Source of the DNA: Microcoleus vaginatus WJT46-NPBG5 | Lineage (GTDB): Bacteria; Cyanobacteriota; Cyanobacteriia; Cyanobacteriales; Oscillatoriaceae | DNA length: 64,000 nucleotides | Assembly: GCA_019359355.1 (NCBI GenBank) | Contig: JAHHHM010000004.1 | Location: 248,001 to 312,000 of the forward strand | Direction of reading: 5' to 3' | Shown: in pieces, positions 26,566 through 35,932 of the stretch | Position numbering within the stretch: position 1 is the stretch's first letter | Layout of the letters: the number at the start of each line of letters is the position of its first letter | Translations under genes and position numbers: made by a program | Notes under the pieces: generated by a model | Databases searched by the model: none | Told to the model about the DNA's origin: nothing | Seen by the model: only the letters and a program-made list of their open reading frames with translations

Positions 26566-28374
26566 TTAGTCGGTTTTCACCGGCAGTTTACCTAAGATCG
26601 AATAAACTATCGTTTCTGTTTCCTTGCCCCGCAGTTGAATCGCCCCAAATTCTTGGCCGGCATAGTCATCGCTCACATAACCAAATGTCCGATCAGTCAG
26701 CAAAATTTGATAAGGACTGTCGGACGTCAAATTCTTTGTCATTGCCTCTAGTCGCGCCGCTACGTTCACTGTATCACCGAGAACTGAATAGCTCAGCCGC
26801 TGCGCTCCCCCGATGGTGCCGGCGATCACAGGGCCGGTGTGGATGCCAATTCCAAACCGAATCAAGGGCCGATTTTCTTCTTTAAAACGCTCGTTAAGCA
26901 CCTGTAAACGCTCGTGCATGGCGAGGCTGGCTGTAATGGCTGCCGTGGCATCCCGTTTCACGTCTTCTTCTTGAGCTTGCGGAAAGGGAATGCCAAAGAC
27001 TGCCATAATCGCATCTCCAATATATTTGTCAATGACGCCGCCATGTTCCATGATGCAACTGGCCATCGCATCTAGGTATAAATTCAGCCAGGTGAGCAAC
27101 TCGCGGGGTGCCAGGGCTTCGGAAATTGTAGTAAACCCCCGAATATCCATAAATAAAACCGTTGCGGTGAGTTCTTGGGCTTCTAGTTCCCCGTTTTCAA
27201 AAATTTCTTCTTTGCGTTCCCAAATCACTTCTGCCATTTCTGGGGCAACGTGTTGGGCAAACAAGTTCATTAGCTGTTGCTTTTCATATTGTTCACGTAA
27301 CTGAACACCTAGACCGGCTAATAAAATGGTGCCAATCGGGGCGGCAACCGGCAGCCATAAGTTGCCCCAGATGAAGGCGGTGAGGGCAATGGCAAACCAA
27401 GCTGGGGGTAAAATTAGGCCGATGACAACGCGTTCCTTGAGCTGCCGGTTAAATAGTAGCCAACTGGTGCCGGCACCAATCGCCAGCAACAGCAAAATGT
27501 CCGCCCACTCTGGTGTTCGTTGCAGCAGCCGATTATTTAATAAGTTATCGATCAAGGCGGCGTGGAGATAAACGCCAGAGGTTGGTGGGTCTTGGTTGAG
27601 TGGCGATCTCAGCGGGTCCATGCCGGTCGCTGTTGGGCCAATTAACACTAATTTATTGGCCAGAACACTGGGATCAACTCGACCTTCTGCGATGTCTGCA
27701 AAGGAATAAGTGGGTAATGCTTGGGTTGTTCCGGGCCAGTTAATCCAGACTTTTGGCATTTTCTCATCGGCATCTGGCTTGGGTAACGCTAACTGAACAC
27801 CGGCACGGGTTTTATAAACATCTAGCATAGCGGGCGCGAGTGCCGGTAGTGATTCAACAAACACGGTGGCTTGCCGGCTGATCCCGTCTTTATCAGGGTC
27901 GTGCAAGATATGACCGACATTCGCTGCGGCTTTGTCAAGAACCGGCACAGGTGGCAGTAGCTTGCCTTGTGCGTCCCAAGCCACAGATAAGACGACGTTG
28001 CCTTGATCTGCCATTGCCTGTGCCATTGCAGCGTCTAAAGGACTGGGCGCAACAAATAAAATATCGAATCCAACCGCTGCCGGTGGTGACTTTTTTAAAG
28101 CTTGCAAAAGTTGTGTGTAGCGAGCGCGCGGCCAGGGAAATTGGCCATACTCTTGCAAACTCGCTTGATCGATGGCGATCACGGCGATTCGCTCATTCCA
28201 CCCAATCGGCGGACGGATTTTAAAAAAAGCGTTGTAACCTAACTGTTCTAGTTGCTGCCAATAACCTAGTTGTGACATCCCCAAAGCCACAGCCGCCGCC
28301 ACTACCCCAGGAAATCTGGGATGATTGCCGGCTAGGTAATTCTGAAACCGCTGAATCCAGCTTTTGACCACCAT
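26566..28374 (-). CDS. CHASE2-domain adenylate/guanylate cyclase
   Basis: 602 residues. A first hydrophobic segment lies near 22-40. A CHASE2 extracellular sensor follows at about 45-285, with IAVIAIDQASLQEYGQFPWPR and VGFDILFVAP. Three membrane helices come at about 290-365. A class III nucleotide cyclase domain fills about 400-590, with metal-binding aspartates in LFMDIRGFTTISE and DKYIGDAIMAVFG, and RFGIGIHTGPVIAGTIG and YSVLGDTVNVAARLE. It would make cAMP or cGMP in response to a periplasmic signal. The neighbouring FecR-domain and SLH genes on the same strand suggest an envelope-related locus. Confidence 0.92.
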   Translation of the reverse strand: MVVKSWIQRFQNYLAGNHPRFPGVVAAAVALGMSQLGYWQQLEQLGYNAFFKIRPPIGWNERIAVIAIDQASLQEYGQFPWPRARYTQLLQALKKSPPAAVGFDILFVAPSPLDAAMAQAMADQGNVVLSVAWDAQGKLLPPVPVLDKAAANVGHILHDPDKDGISRQATVFVESLPALAPAMLDVYKTRAGVQLALPKPDADEKMPKVWINWPGTTQALPTYSFADIAEGRVDPSVLANKLVLIGPTATGMDPLRSPLNQDPPTSGVYLHAALIDNLLNNRLLQRTPEWADILLLLAIGAGTSWLLFNRQLKERVVIGLILPPAWFAIALTAFIWGNLWLPVAAPIGTILLAGLGVQLREQYEKQQLMNLFAQHVAPEMAEVIWERKEEIFENGELEAQELTATVLFMDIRGFTTISEALAPRELLTWLNLYLDAMASCIMEHGGVIDKYIGDAIMAVFGIPFPQAQEEDVKRDATAAITASLAMHERLQVLNERFKEENRPLIRFGIGIHTGPVIAGTIGGAQRLSYSVLGDTVNVAARLEAMTKNLTSDSPYQILLTDRTFGYVSDDYAGQEFGAIQLRGKETETIVYSILGKLPVKTD

Positions 28375-28449
28375 GCTTGTACCCTGTAAAAGTGATGAGT
28401 TCTTTCAGTGCAATGGTGAGTTTTGCTTGCGTTAATCTTGCTATTCGCC

Positions 28450-28493
28450 CTAATTTTCAAGCCAAAATTATTATTTTTTTGCTTGAAAATTAG
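28450..28493. repeat. 13-bp inverted repeat
   Basis: CTAATTTTCAAGC (28450-28462) and its exact complement (28481-28493) enclose an AT-rich 18-base loop. It lies between the cyclase start and the FecR-type gene, next to a larger hairpin at 28511-28580. Confidence 0.75.
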
Positions 28494-28505
28494 AACACAA
28501 TAAAA

Positions 28506-28580
28506 AGCTGGGCGGTCAAATTTAAAACATCGCAGCTCGCTTTGATTCCCAGCTAGACTGATGTTTTAAATTTGACCGCC
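28506..28580. repeat. 21-bp perfect inverted repeat with an overlapping alternative stem
   Basis: Arms at 28511-28531 and 28560-28580 are exact complements (beginning GGCGGTCAAATTT). A second, 7-bp stem pairs AGCTGGG (28506-28512) with CCCAGCT (28548-28554). It shares bases with the outer arm, so the two pairings exclude each other. There is no strong T run. It could be a 3'-end or leader structure, or a small non-autonomous repeat. Confidence 0.75.
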
Positions 28581-28629
28581 GCATACAAAACTCAAAATTG
28601 TCTTACAGCAGCACCCTAATTCAAAAAAC

Positions 28630-28749
28630 TCAAAACTTTTTATTCAGTGATCGCATTGCCGTCAAAACTAAAGTCTGTTCATCCGGCAAGTTTTTATTTG
28701 ACAAAATAGAAACTTGTTTATCTTCTATTTCCAGCCCTTCAATTTTCAT
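28630..28749 (-). CDS. Possible 39-residue small protein after the FecR-domain gene
   Basis: An ATG at 28749 is preceded by AAGGG and lies about 20 bases past the FecR-domain stop codon. The frame runs 39 codons (MKIEGLEIEDKQVSILSNKN...) to TGA. The spacing and ribosome site make translation plausible. I know no homologue, so coding is uncertain. Confidence 0.3.
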   Translation of the reverse strand: MKIEGLEIEDKQVSILSNKNLPDEQTLVLTAMRSLNKKF

Positions 28750-28769
28750 TTACCCTTAAAAACCTTATG

Positions 28770-29753
28770 CTAATTCACTGCTATTTCATAGAATGTTTCT
28801 CGCACTTCAGGCCCTCGAATAACAAACTTCAGCCGACGGCTTAAAGGTCGTTCCACTAAGGTTGAGAAGCGGCCATCCGGTTCGGTTTCTATGGCTCTCC
28901 CATTAATAAATACTAAGTCTAGCGGATCGACTTGACCCACGACACGCACCGCATTCCCACTAACTCTTCTCACATGAAGCGAGTTAAATTTCGCGCGGGG
29001 AGGCGTTTTTTGCGGGGATGTGGGGGCGTCTCCAGGGCTGATCACAACATACTGACCCGGATTAACTAATACCACTTGCCCCTTCGCTAGGGCGGCGACG
29101 CTGCCTTGAAGGGTGGAAATGCCGGTTTTCCCATCAGGGCCAACATTTACCCCAAAGGAGGTTCCCTGCACACCGGCAATCCCGACAGGCGTTTCAATAC
29201 TTAATGGATAAGTCCGACCTGAACCGCTTTGGGCAATTAGGGATTTTTCGTTTCCTTGTAAAGGTTGGTTGAAGCTGTAAAGGTTATTTGAAGTTTTTCC
29301 AACGGATAGCCTCACCTTCCCTATGCTGACAAAAAAGGATGTATTGCCATTGGAGAGGGTTTTGATCGTCAGCGTTGTTTTCTCTGACACTTCCACCGAT
29401 CCAATATGGTCATTGATAAATAAACGAACGCGGGAGTTATCGTCGGTGATCAGTTCCCCCCCACCGGCTTGCAATCGCTGTCCCAGTGTTACAGGTTGCC
29501 TGGATGGCCCATACACCACATTTCCTTTCACTTCCTGTACCTCGACCATGACTGGCTTTGGGGGCAATGGATCTTGGGCGATGTCTGACAGGGCATTTGC
29601 AACAACCGATTGTTGATGAGTTTTCCTCACCGGCTCAGTTTGTATCTCAGCTTTCAGGGGTGCCGGTTTAGCCACCAAAATCGTCAGAAACAAGGCCGCG
29701 ATTGCGCTGCGAAATGACAATAAATAACGACTGAAAGAATTCTTATTTAACAT
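28770..29753 (-). CDS. FecR-domain protein, exported
   Basis: 327 residues. An N-terminal hydrophobic signal (SAIAALFLTILVAKPAPLKA) leads to a FecR domain at about 70-235. It contains VTLGQRLQAGGGELITDDNSRVRLFI, GSVEVSEKTTLTIKTL and the conserved TPVGIAGVQGTSFGVNVG. A beta-rich C-terminal part follows (VRVVGQVDPLDLVFINGRAI). Unlike the canonical FecR it has no adjacent sigma factor or TonB receptor gene. The family in cyanobacteria is generally periplasmic and of unknown role. It is followed on the same strand by a possible miniprotein, two hairpins and the CHASE2 cyclase gene. Confidence 0.85.
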   Translation of the reverse strand: MLNKNSFSRYLLSFRSAIAALFLTILVAKPAPLKAEIQTEPVRKTHQQSVVANALSDIAQDPLPPKPVMVEVQEVKGNVVYGPSRQPVTLGQRLQAGGGELITDDNSRVRLFINDHIGSVEVSEKTTLTIKTLSNGNTSFFVSIGKVRLSVGKTSNNLYSFNQPLQGNEKSLIAQSGSGRTYPLSIETPVGIAGVQGTSFGVNVGPDGKTGISTLQGSVAALAKGQVVLVNPGQYVVISPGDAPTSPQKTPPRAKFNSLHVRRVSGNAVRVVGQVDPLDLVFINGRAIETEPDGRFSTLVERPLSRRLKFVIRGPEVRETFYEIAVN

Positions 29754-30348
29754 AGATACTCACTCCAAGACAATTACCTAATTATGTTTCCTGTTCCAGT
29801 TAATTAGAGTTTGGAATGAGTAAGGAGTCAACCTTGCAAGATTTTGGGGGTTCAACTGATTTAGAGCGTTTAACGGGTAGATGCGCGATTTTGCCATCAC
29901 TGATATTTAAATCCAAAATTTGCAACCTGCTATATTTTTACAACCGCCATTAAACTCGGCTTTTTAATTTTCTTTTGAGTTTTCTAGCTAATTTAACCGG
30001 CATGAAGGTCTAAGATTTCATAAAAATTTACTAGAGTTATGAGATTAAGGGATATAAAGTTTCTGAAATTTTTATAGAAAAATAACAGAGTTTTTTTTAT
30101 TCTTTACCTTAAAATGATTTCGTTTTTTACGTTAAATTGGTGTGTGTTCCGTGCCGGCCTTTCCATTACAAAATTATCACTTTCTGCAAGTAAATAGCTA
30201 AAACGATAGCCAATCAACCTGGGTTAGAACAATTTTCTTTTCACAGAATTTGTCTAAACCCCCTAATCTTGGGCAAACAGCCAGCGCATTTAAAGGCAGA
30301 ATAAATCTGTGGGATTAACCAAAGCCGGCTAATCCCCTAACGAAGCGA
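29754..30348. other. AT-rich intergenic stretch
   Basis: About 600 bases, including the promoter region of the FecR-domain gene. A 10-bp inverted repeat (ATAAAAATTT at 30020-30029 and its complement at 30066-30075) is visible in an AT-rich section and may be chance. No gene seen. Confidence 0.45.
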
Positions 30349-31131
30349 TTAAGAAATACGCTGAGGCGCTTTCACCGCCGTTCGTTTTTTGCCGGCAGGA
30401 ATAGACAGGGGTTGAGCGCCTATATTCAACGGTTTGGGATAGTCCAATGCCTGTAATCCTTCAAGAACCGCCTCTCGAACCACCGGCTCTTGTTCACTGC
30501 TTAGCATCAGACGGAAGTAGTCAAGCGTAGTTTGCCGATGAGTTTGATAGAAGGGATCGCGGCTTACCAAATGAGTCAGTTGCCGGACTGCAATCAGCCG
30601 GCTTAGCGGATCTGCATCAATCAAATTTGTAACGAGCTGATTAAGCTTAGATTCATCTCCACTCGTCTGCCGTCCTACAGTCTGCCAAACCAACAGCACT
30701 AACACAGCCATCGTCCCCAAGCCTTGGACAATTGCGCCGGCGGCTATCCAAGAACTCTCAGAATCCACGCAGATAGAAATAGCCAGGTAGCTGCTGAGCG
30801 TTGCTAACCCCCCACTACCGACTGCTAGGGTTAACTGTCCGGTTGCGCTGGTAAAGAATTTGCGTAAGTCTGAACGGGGAATTTTTTTCCAGTCGAACTG
30901 CTGCATCAGGTAAACTCCCAGCATCACCAACACACCTGTGCCGGTGGCTAGCAAAAGCTTCCAGTTCCAGATCAGCAGGGCAGCGATCACCGCCAAAACT
31001 GCAAGCGTCCCTCCCGACTTGGTTAATCGCCGCAGGGAAAGCTGCTTAAAACCTTTAAGTTTGTACTTTGGACGCGACAAACCTTGAATCAGGTTGATGA
31101 GTTGCTGCCTTTGAGTTGAAGCTTGTGCCAC
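30349..31131 (-). CDS. Conserved-looking membrane protein of unknown function
   Basis: 260 residues. After a basic N-terminus (KYKLKGFKQLSLRRLTKSG) come about four hydrophobic segments: about 36-52, 56-73, 97-117 and 128-150. The soluble C-terminal third (about 155-235) is helical. Its NLIDADPLSRLIAVRQLTHLV and EPVVREAVLEGLQALDYPKPL resemble HEAT/armadillo-type units. It ends in a basic tail. I do not know a named family. A membrane-anchored helical-repeat adaptor is a reasonable guess. It stands alone on the minus strand. Confidence 0.75.
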   Translation of the reverse strand: MAQASTQRQQLINLIQGLSRPKYKLKGFKQLSLRRLTKSGGTLAVLAVIAALLIWNWKLLLATGTGVLVMLGVYLMQQFDWKKIPRSDLRKFFTSATGQLTLAVGSGGLATLSSYLAISICVDSESSWIAAGAIVQGLGTMAVLVLLVWQTVGRQTSGDESKLNQLVTNLIDADPLSRLIAVRQLTHLVSRDPFYQTHRQTTLDYFRLMLSSEQEPVVREAVLEGLQALDYPKPLNIGAQPLSIPAGKKRTAVKAPQRIS

Positions 31132-31412
31132 GTTAGTTTACCTGTTGACTGCCATGACATCGTATCTAGCTATATTACGATACCTGCTGAACAACGCACT
31201 TGGTAAATTTTTTGCGGCTTTATTTAAGATTGACAAGTCTAGGGTTGTCACGGGCACAGAGGGTTTGTCGGCTCACAGCGCCTTGTGGTGAAGATTTGAG
31301 GATTCCTCTCTCCCTCACCCTGCCTCTCGCAACTTTGCGTTGCAGCGATAATCATGCCGACTGCACCCGCAGATTTTGTGAGAATACGAGTTTGCTCAAG
31401 GCACCGGCACGG

Positions 31413-32000
31413 TTATCCGTTTTGAAGATGATAGCTAAAGCCATCTACCGTTAAGTGGCCATCAAAAGTAAAGAACGTCACTCGGTAAATATTAGGCACC
31501 TTCACACTTAATAGGGTATTGGGAGCAATTAAGCACTCAGAGCCGGCTAAATTCGCTCCGGGAATTTCTGCATGAGCGATAGCCTGTCCCTCCTGATCGT
31601 AAGCTGCTAAAACAGCCCGCCTGGAACTGGTGACAAAGGCGCTGACATAGCAAACGGGAGTTGAGAACGTGGCTTCCAAAGAGCCACTTTTCGGCGCTCC
31701 AATTAAGACAGTGTTGCCAGAATGAGGCGGAAACGCTGGGTTTGAGGGATGAATGGCCATTGCGTTGGTAAAGGTCACTCCCCACCGTTCAAATTGAGAA
31801 TCTACTGCTTCAAAACATTTCAAATCTTCCAGATCCAGGCGAATACAGGCCGGCTCATCAATTTTTACGCCTTTGTCTAGCGCCTTAGCTAGACCATTAG
31901 ACACCACTAGGGTAGGGAGATCGAGCCAATTAATTGCTTCTTTCTGAGGAGTTTCAAGCTCTTTGATGCTGTTCGATTGAAGCCGATATTTCTCTACCAT
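31413..32000 (-). CDS. Hypothetical protein, beta-rich
   Basis: 195 residues beginning MVEKYRLQSNSIKELETP. An AAGGAGG ribosome site six bases before the ATG gives a firm start. The middle and end look like a beta-sandwich: WGVTFTNAMAIHPSNPAFPP, GSLEATFSTPVCYVSAFVTSSRR and FFTFDGHLTVDGFSYHLQ resemble carbohydrate-binding or PEP-CTERM-type jelly rolls. There is no signal peptide and no membrane segment. Function unknown. Confidence 0.72.
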   Translation of the reverse strand: MVEKYRLQSNSIKELETPQKEAINWLDLPTLVVSNGLAKALDKGVKIDEPACIRLDLEDLKCFEAVDSQFERWGVTFTNAMAIHPSNPAFPPHSGNTVLIGAPKSGSLEATFSTPVCYVSAFVTSSRRAVLAAYDQEGQAIAHAEIPGANLAGSECLIAPNTLLSVKVPNIYRVTFFTFDGHLTVDGFSYHLQNG

Positions 32001-32884
32001 TACATCCTCCTTACACTGTTTTTGAGCGGCTGTATAGCTTATCCTCGACTACATAACTTCAAGGATTTGTGCTGTGACTTCCGGAAACGAAATCTAAAAT
32101 CTCAAATCACGGGTTCTTTTTGGCGACCGGCTCTTGAGTCCAAGCTGGAGGACTTCAACCACTTTTTTGAACCTCAATGCTTTGAAAAGTTTTAGATTTT
32201 CTTAAAACCTTGCATTTTATTAGCTTAATGTGCTAAAATTATGCAATTTTTTACCTAAAATCATAAGGAATTTTAGAGTTTCTGTCAGCATTGCTTCGTG
32301 TGACCAAACTGTTCTGTAGATGACACCTTGTCAAAGATCCCCACTGTGAATAAAAAGCTATGGATTACCCGGATCTTCTAGACTTTTTTTCACAGATATC
32401 TTCCAGCCCTCTTTTTCCAAGAGAATTGGCGAAATCTTTCAATGCGTTTTTATAGCAAAATTGGTTTTAAAAACGTCAATGAGGGGTAAGACCCCCCATT
32501 TATTATCTCTGATTTCGACAACTGTGACCGGCTTTTTCCAGCAACCGCTCAGAGGGCATGAACAAGCGAAAGTAAGCTGCTGTGGGAGATTGCCGATTGC
32601 CGCACACAATGAAGCCGGCAGGTCTTTACTAAATATTTATAAAATAAACCTTAGCTTTACCATTCCTTTGCATTAAAGCTTGGGCGCTTATGCAAAATCA
32701 AAGCAAAAAGTCAAGAGTAAAATTGTCTAATTGTCTGAATCGTTCCTTGTTCCGAGTTTGCGATTAATTGCTAAGAACAATGGATAACTAGACAGAAGGG
32801 CGCGATGCAGACAATTTTCGAGACAATCACTCGACACGCACCCATTCCTAACCGGCAGATCAGCGACATATAAGAGGTTTATTC
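32001..32884. other. Long gene-free stretch
   Basis: About 880 bases between divergent genes. I find no open frame with family-like sequence, no tRNA and no convincing hairpin. Promoters for the flanking genes must lie here. A non-coding RNA cannot be excluded. Confidence 0.45.
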
Positions 32885-33805
32885 ATGTATTTACCCCCAG
32901 GCTTCGACCGGCACTCCACCCTGACATCCCTTGGCAGAATGGTATACCACACCGCGACGGGAGAACCCTGGCTGGCACCAGCATCCAATTCCGACTCCAA
33001 TAACCTACCTACCTTAGTCTTCCTTCACGGCTTCGGTGGCGGCTCATCTTCCTACGAGTGGTCGAAAGTCTATCCAGCCTTTGCCGCAGATTACCGAATT
33101 TTAGCCCCCGATTTGATTGGCTGGGGACAATCCGAGCATCCAGAGCGGAATTACCAGGTTGAGGACTATATCACGACAATTATCGAATTCATCGAAAAAA
33201 CCTGTTCCGAACCCGTGCCGGTGGTTGCCTCTTCCCTCACTGCTGCCTTTACCATCCGCGCTGCCATCAAGCGCCCCGATTTATTTAAGAGTTTGATTTT
33301 AACAACCCCTGCCGGCTTGTCAGACTTTGGGGAAAATTATAGCCGCAGCATTTTTGCTCAGATCGTCAGCACACCGATATTAGATAAACTTCTCTACAGT
33401 GCCGGTGTTGCCACCAGTGGCGGTATCCGCAACTTCTTGGAAAACCGGCAGTTTGCCCGTCCTGAACGTGTGTATCAGGAAATCGTAGACGCCTACCTCG
33501 AATCAGCAACGCAACCAAATGCAGAATACGCTGCACTTTCATTTGTGCGCGGCGATCTGTGTTTCGATCTGTCGCTTTACGTGACTCAACTAACCACTCC
33601 AACCGCGATTATTTGGGGACAAAAATCACAATTTACCGGCCCAGAAATTGGCAAGCGCCTCGCCAACCTTAATCCCCAGGCAATTCGGTACTTTCAACAA
33701 CTCGATGAGGTGGGGTTAACGCCTCAGCTTGAACTTCCATCTGTGACGATCGGCTTAATTAGACAATTCTTAAAATTGCTATCCTCTGAAGGCTGTGCCG
33801 GTTGA
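32885..33805 (+). CDS. Alpha/beta-hydrolase-fold protein with atypical catalytic positions
   Basis: 306 residues. The fold is clear from LVFLHGFGGGSSSYEW (oxyanion region, about 50-65), ILAPDLIGWGQSEHP and the downstream strand-helix pattern. The nucleophile elbow reads VVASSLTAAF instead of GxSxG. The acid strand reads AIIWGQKSQFTGPE, without the usual Asp. The position normally holding the His reads GLTPQLELP. A Ser remains at the elbow but the triad looks incomplete, so this may be a non-catalytic or divergent member. The cyanobacterial family is widespread, as far as I recall. AAGAGG precedes the ATG. Confidence 0.82.
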   Translation: MYLPPGFDRHSTLTSLGRMVYHTATGEPWLAPASNSDSNNLPTLVFLHGFGGGSSSYEWSKVYPAFAADYRILAPDLIGWGQSEHPERNYQVEDYITTIIEFIEKTCSEPVPVVASSLTAAFTIRAAIKRPDLFKSLILTTPAGLSDFGENYSRSIFAQIVSTPILDKLLYSAGVATSGGIRNFLENRQFARPERVYQEIVDAYLESATQPNAEYAALSFVRGDLCFDLSLYVTQLTTPTAIIWGQKSQFTGPEIGKRLANLNPQAIRYFQQLDEVGLTPQLELPSVTIGLIRQFLKLLSSEGCAG

Positions 33806-34380
33806 GGCGCTGTTTAAATCGTGCGAGGCAAAACTCCCAACGAAAGATGTAACCTGATTCAGGCACAAGATTAGGCTAAGTCAGCAGATGGGAGGTTAGT
33901 GGTAAATCGACGTTCTTCCCCTAGATGTAGTTTAAAGCTATCAGGAATTTACTTTGCATATTGAATGGGGAAAAATTAAAAGTTCAGGAAAATAAATAGA
34001 TGAAATTTGTTGGTTTTGTCTATTTGGTTTGGCTTTATACTTTTGTCGTTTCTCCAAAAAGATAAATTCACAGTAGTTGAACACTTGTCACAGTTGTCAA
34101 TGAGTGTTGCCTGATTCTGGGTCAGACAAGCCAATTTTGCTCATTCATCAAGGTTTCTTGACTGAACCGTGAACCTCTTACTGAGTTTTGAGTTTCGAGT
34201 CCTGAGTGTTTACTAGCTGATAGCCCTGCAAAGTAGAATCCGTACCCATGAGTTGGGGTTTTCTTCCCTAGGCTCTAGAAGCCGGTCGGTAAAATGGAAG
34301 CAACCACAACAAACGGCAAGTGGGTGGCGAGAGTGAGAAGATTGCACTTCTTCGCAAATGCCGTTTAAGGAGAACAGGCG
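33806..34380. other. Gene-free spacer upstream of htpX
   Basis: About 575 bases. No gene, repeat or RNA structure was recognised beyond the ribosome site AAGGAG before htpX. Confidence 0.45.
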
Positions 34381-35247
34381 ATGAATCAATTTAAAACGGT
34401 TGCCCTGTTAGGTTTGCTCAGTGCGCTCTTGATTACGATTTGTTATTGGGTTATCGGGGGAACAACCGGCGCACTAATCGGGGTTGCCCTGGCGGCTGTA
34501 ACAAACCTGGGATCGTGGTATTACTCAGATCAAATTGCACTGGCAGCTTATGGTGCCCAGCCGCTGAGTTATAATCAAGCGCCCGCTCTGCACAACATGG
34601 TACAGCGATTGAGCGAGCGAGCCGGCCTGCCGATGCCGGCAATTTACATCGTTCCCAGTGCCGGTGCCAATGCCTTTGCCACAGGGCGCGATCCAGAACA
34701 CGCAGCGGTTGCAGTCACGCAAGGCATCCTAAATATTTTGCCAGAAGATGAACTCGAAGCCGTCATTGCTCATGAACTCAGTCATATCAACAACCGCGAT
34801 ACCCTAACCCAAGCGGTTGCCGCAACCGTTGCCGGTGCGATCTCCTTACTGGCACAAATTGCGAGCTATAGCTTATGGTTTGCCGGCGGTTCGCGGGACG
34901 ACAGAGATGGCCCAAATCCTTTAGGGGTGCTGCTGACGGTGATGCTAGCGCCGGTTGCCGCTACCGTGGTTCAGTTGGCGATTTCTCGCACGCGGGAATT
35001 TGCAGCCGATGCCGGTTCTGCTAAACTAACCGGCAACCCCCGTGCTCTCGCTCGTGCCCTTCAGCGATTGCATAGCAACGCACGGCAGATGCCAATAGCC
35101 GGCAACCCCGCCTTTGAACCGTTGCTGATTATGAATGCATTCTCAGGGCAGTTTTTGGGCAATTTATTTTCTACCCACCCTTCAACTGAAGCGCGGATTG
35201 AGCATTTATTAAAGCTAGAGCAACAACAGCCGAACTTCTCAAGCTAG
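34381..35247 (+). CDS. htpX: M48 family membrane zinc protease HtpX
   Basis: 288 residues. Two N-terminal membrane helices (about 7-45) are followed by the zinc-binding motif HELSH at 131-135 inside AVIAHELSHINNRD. Two further hydrophobic segments come next (about 145-165 and 180-200). The third zinc ligand is the Glu in SRTREFAADAGSAKLTG. These features and the length match HtpX, which degrades misfolded membrane proteins during stress. AAGGAG lies eight bases before the ATG. A small hypothetical gene follows after 86 bases and may share the transcript, which ends at a terminator at 35798. Confidence 0.93.
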   Translation: MNQFKTVALLGLLSALLITICYWVIGGTTGALIGVALAAVTNLGSWYYSDQIALAAYGAQPLSYNQAPALHNMVQRLSERAGLPMPAIYIVPSAGANAFATGRDPEHAAVAVTQGILNILPEDELEAVIAHELSHINNRDTLTQAVAATVAGAISLLAQIASYSLWFAGGSRDDRDGPNPLGVLLTVMLAPVAATVVQLAISRTREFAADAGSAKLTGNPRALARALQRLHSNARQMPIAGNPAFEPLLIMNAFSGQFLGNLFSTHPSTEARIEHLLKLEQQQPNFSS

Positions 35248-35333
35248 TAATCGATTCTGCGCTTAATGCTAATCAGTCATTAACGCCTGAAACCTGATTG
35301 CTAATGGCTAACTACTTTTTAGGAGAAACTATC

Positions 35334-35750
35334 ATGACTACCGAATCAAACATTCCCCCAGAAAGCTCACTTGTCGAAGTTAGTACAGAGACAAGAGACA
35401 TGGTCAATCGAGAGATGCCAAACGAAACCGACAAGGTGAAAAATGAAACAATGGCATTGATTGAAGCCATTAAAAAGCGGGCGCAAGCAGAGATTCAAGG
35501 AGCCAGTAAACTTACCAGTGACGCCTATCTCACTGCAATTCACGAAGCCCGAACAGCCGTTGAACAAAATCAATTGTTTGACAAAGAGCGAATTAAATAC
35601 ACCATGAAACTCATCCAAATGGATGCCCAGAAAAACTGGGAATCTATTCTCAAAGAAATTTCAGTTTTTGGGGATCGTCTCTCTGATGCGGCTAAAGCAG
35701 CTTGGGAAGCGCTGACTGCGCCTCGAGCTGACGATAACTCAAACGTATAA
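35334..35750 (+). CDS. Small soluble hypothetical protein downstream of htpX
   Basis: 138 residues starting MTTESNIPPESSLVEV. The ATG at 35334 is preceded by AGGAG, favouring it over an in-frame upstream codon. The sequence is hydrophilic and mostly helical, with NEPDK-type acidic start, AIKKRAQAEIQGASKLTSDAYLTAIHEA and KLIQMDAQKNWESILKEISVFGDRL. No signal peptide, membrane segment or known motif is seen. Its position between htpX and a terminator suggests co-expression with htpX. Confidence 0.68.
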   Translation: MTTESNIPPESSLVEVSTETRDMVNREMPNETDKVKNETMALIEAIKKRAQAEIQGASKLTSDAYLTAIHEARTAVEQNQLFDKERIKYTMKLIQMDAQKNWESILKEISVFGDRLSDAAKAAWEALTAPRADDNSNV

Positions 35751-35797
35751 GCAAATATTTGCAAAGCCCAGTCATTAATCAATGGCTTCGAGAGAAT

Positions 35798-35830
35798 ATA
35801 GGGGTGCGGTGCATCGTGCCCCTATTTTTA
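35798..35830 (+). terminator. Rho-independent terminator after the htpX unit
   Basis: ATAGGGG (35798-35804) pairs with CCCCTAT (35819-35825), the stem extending inward through two wobble and two Watson-Crick pairs. TTTTATT follows. It sits 48 bases after the small gene. Confidence 0.75.
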
Positions 35831-35932
35831 TTGGGATGTAAGTTTTTCTCTAAACAGAGCGGTTTACCTTCCCTAATCCTCTAATCTCAGCCCAGAGTCA
35901 ATCGGATTTATAAAGCGATATCGGTAGCAGCA

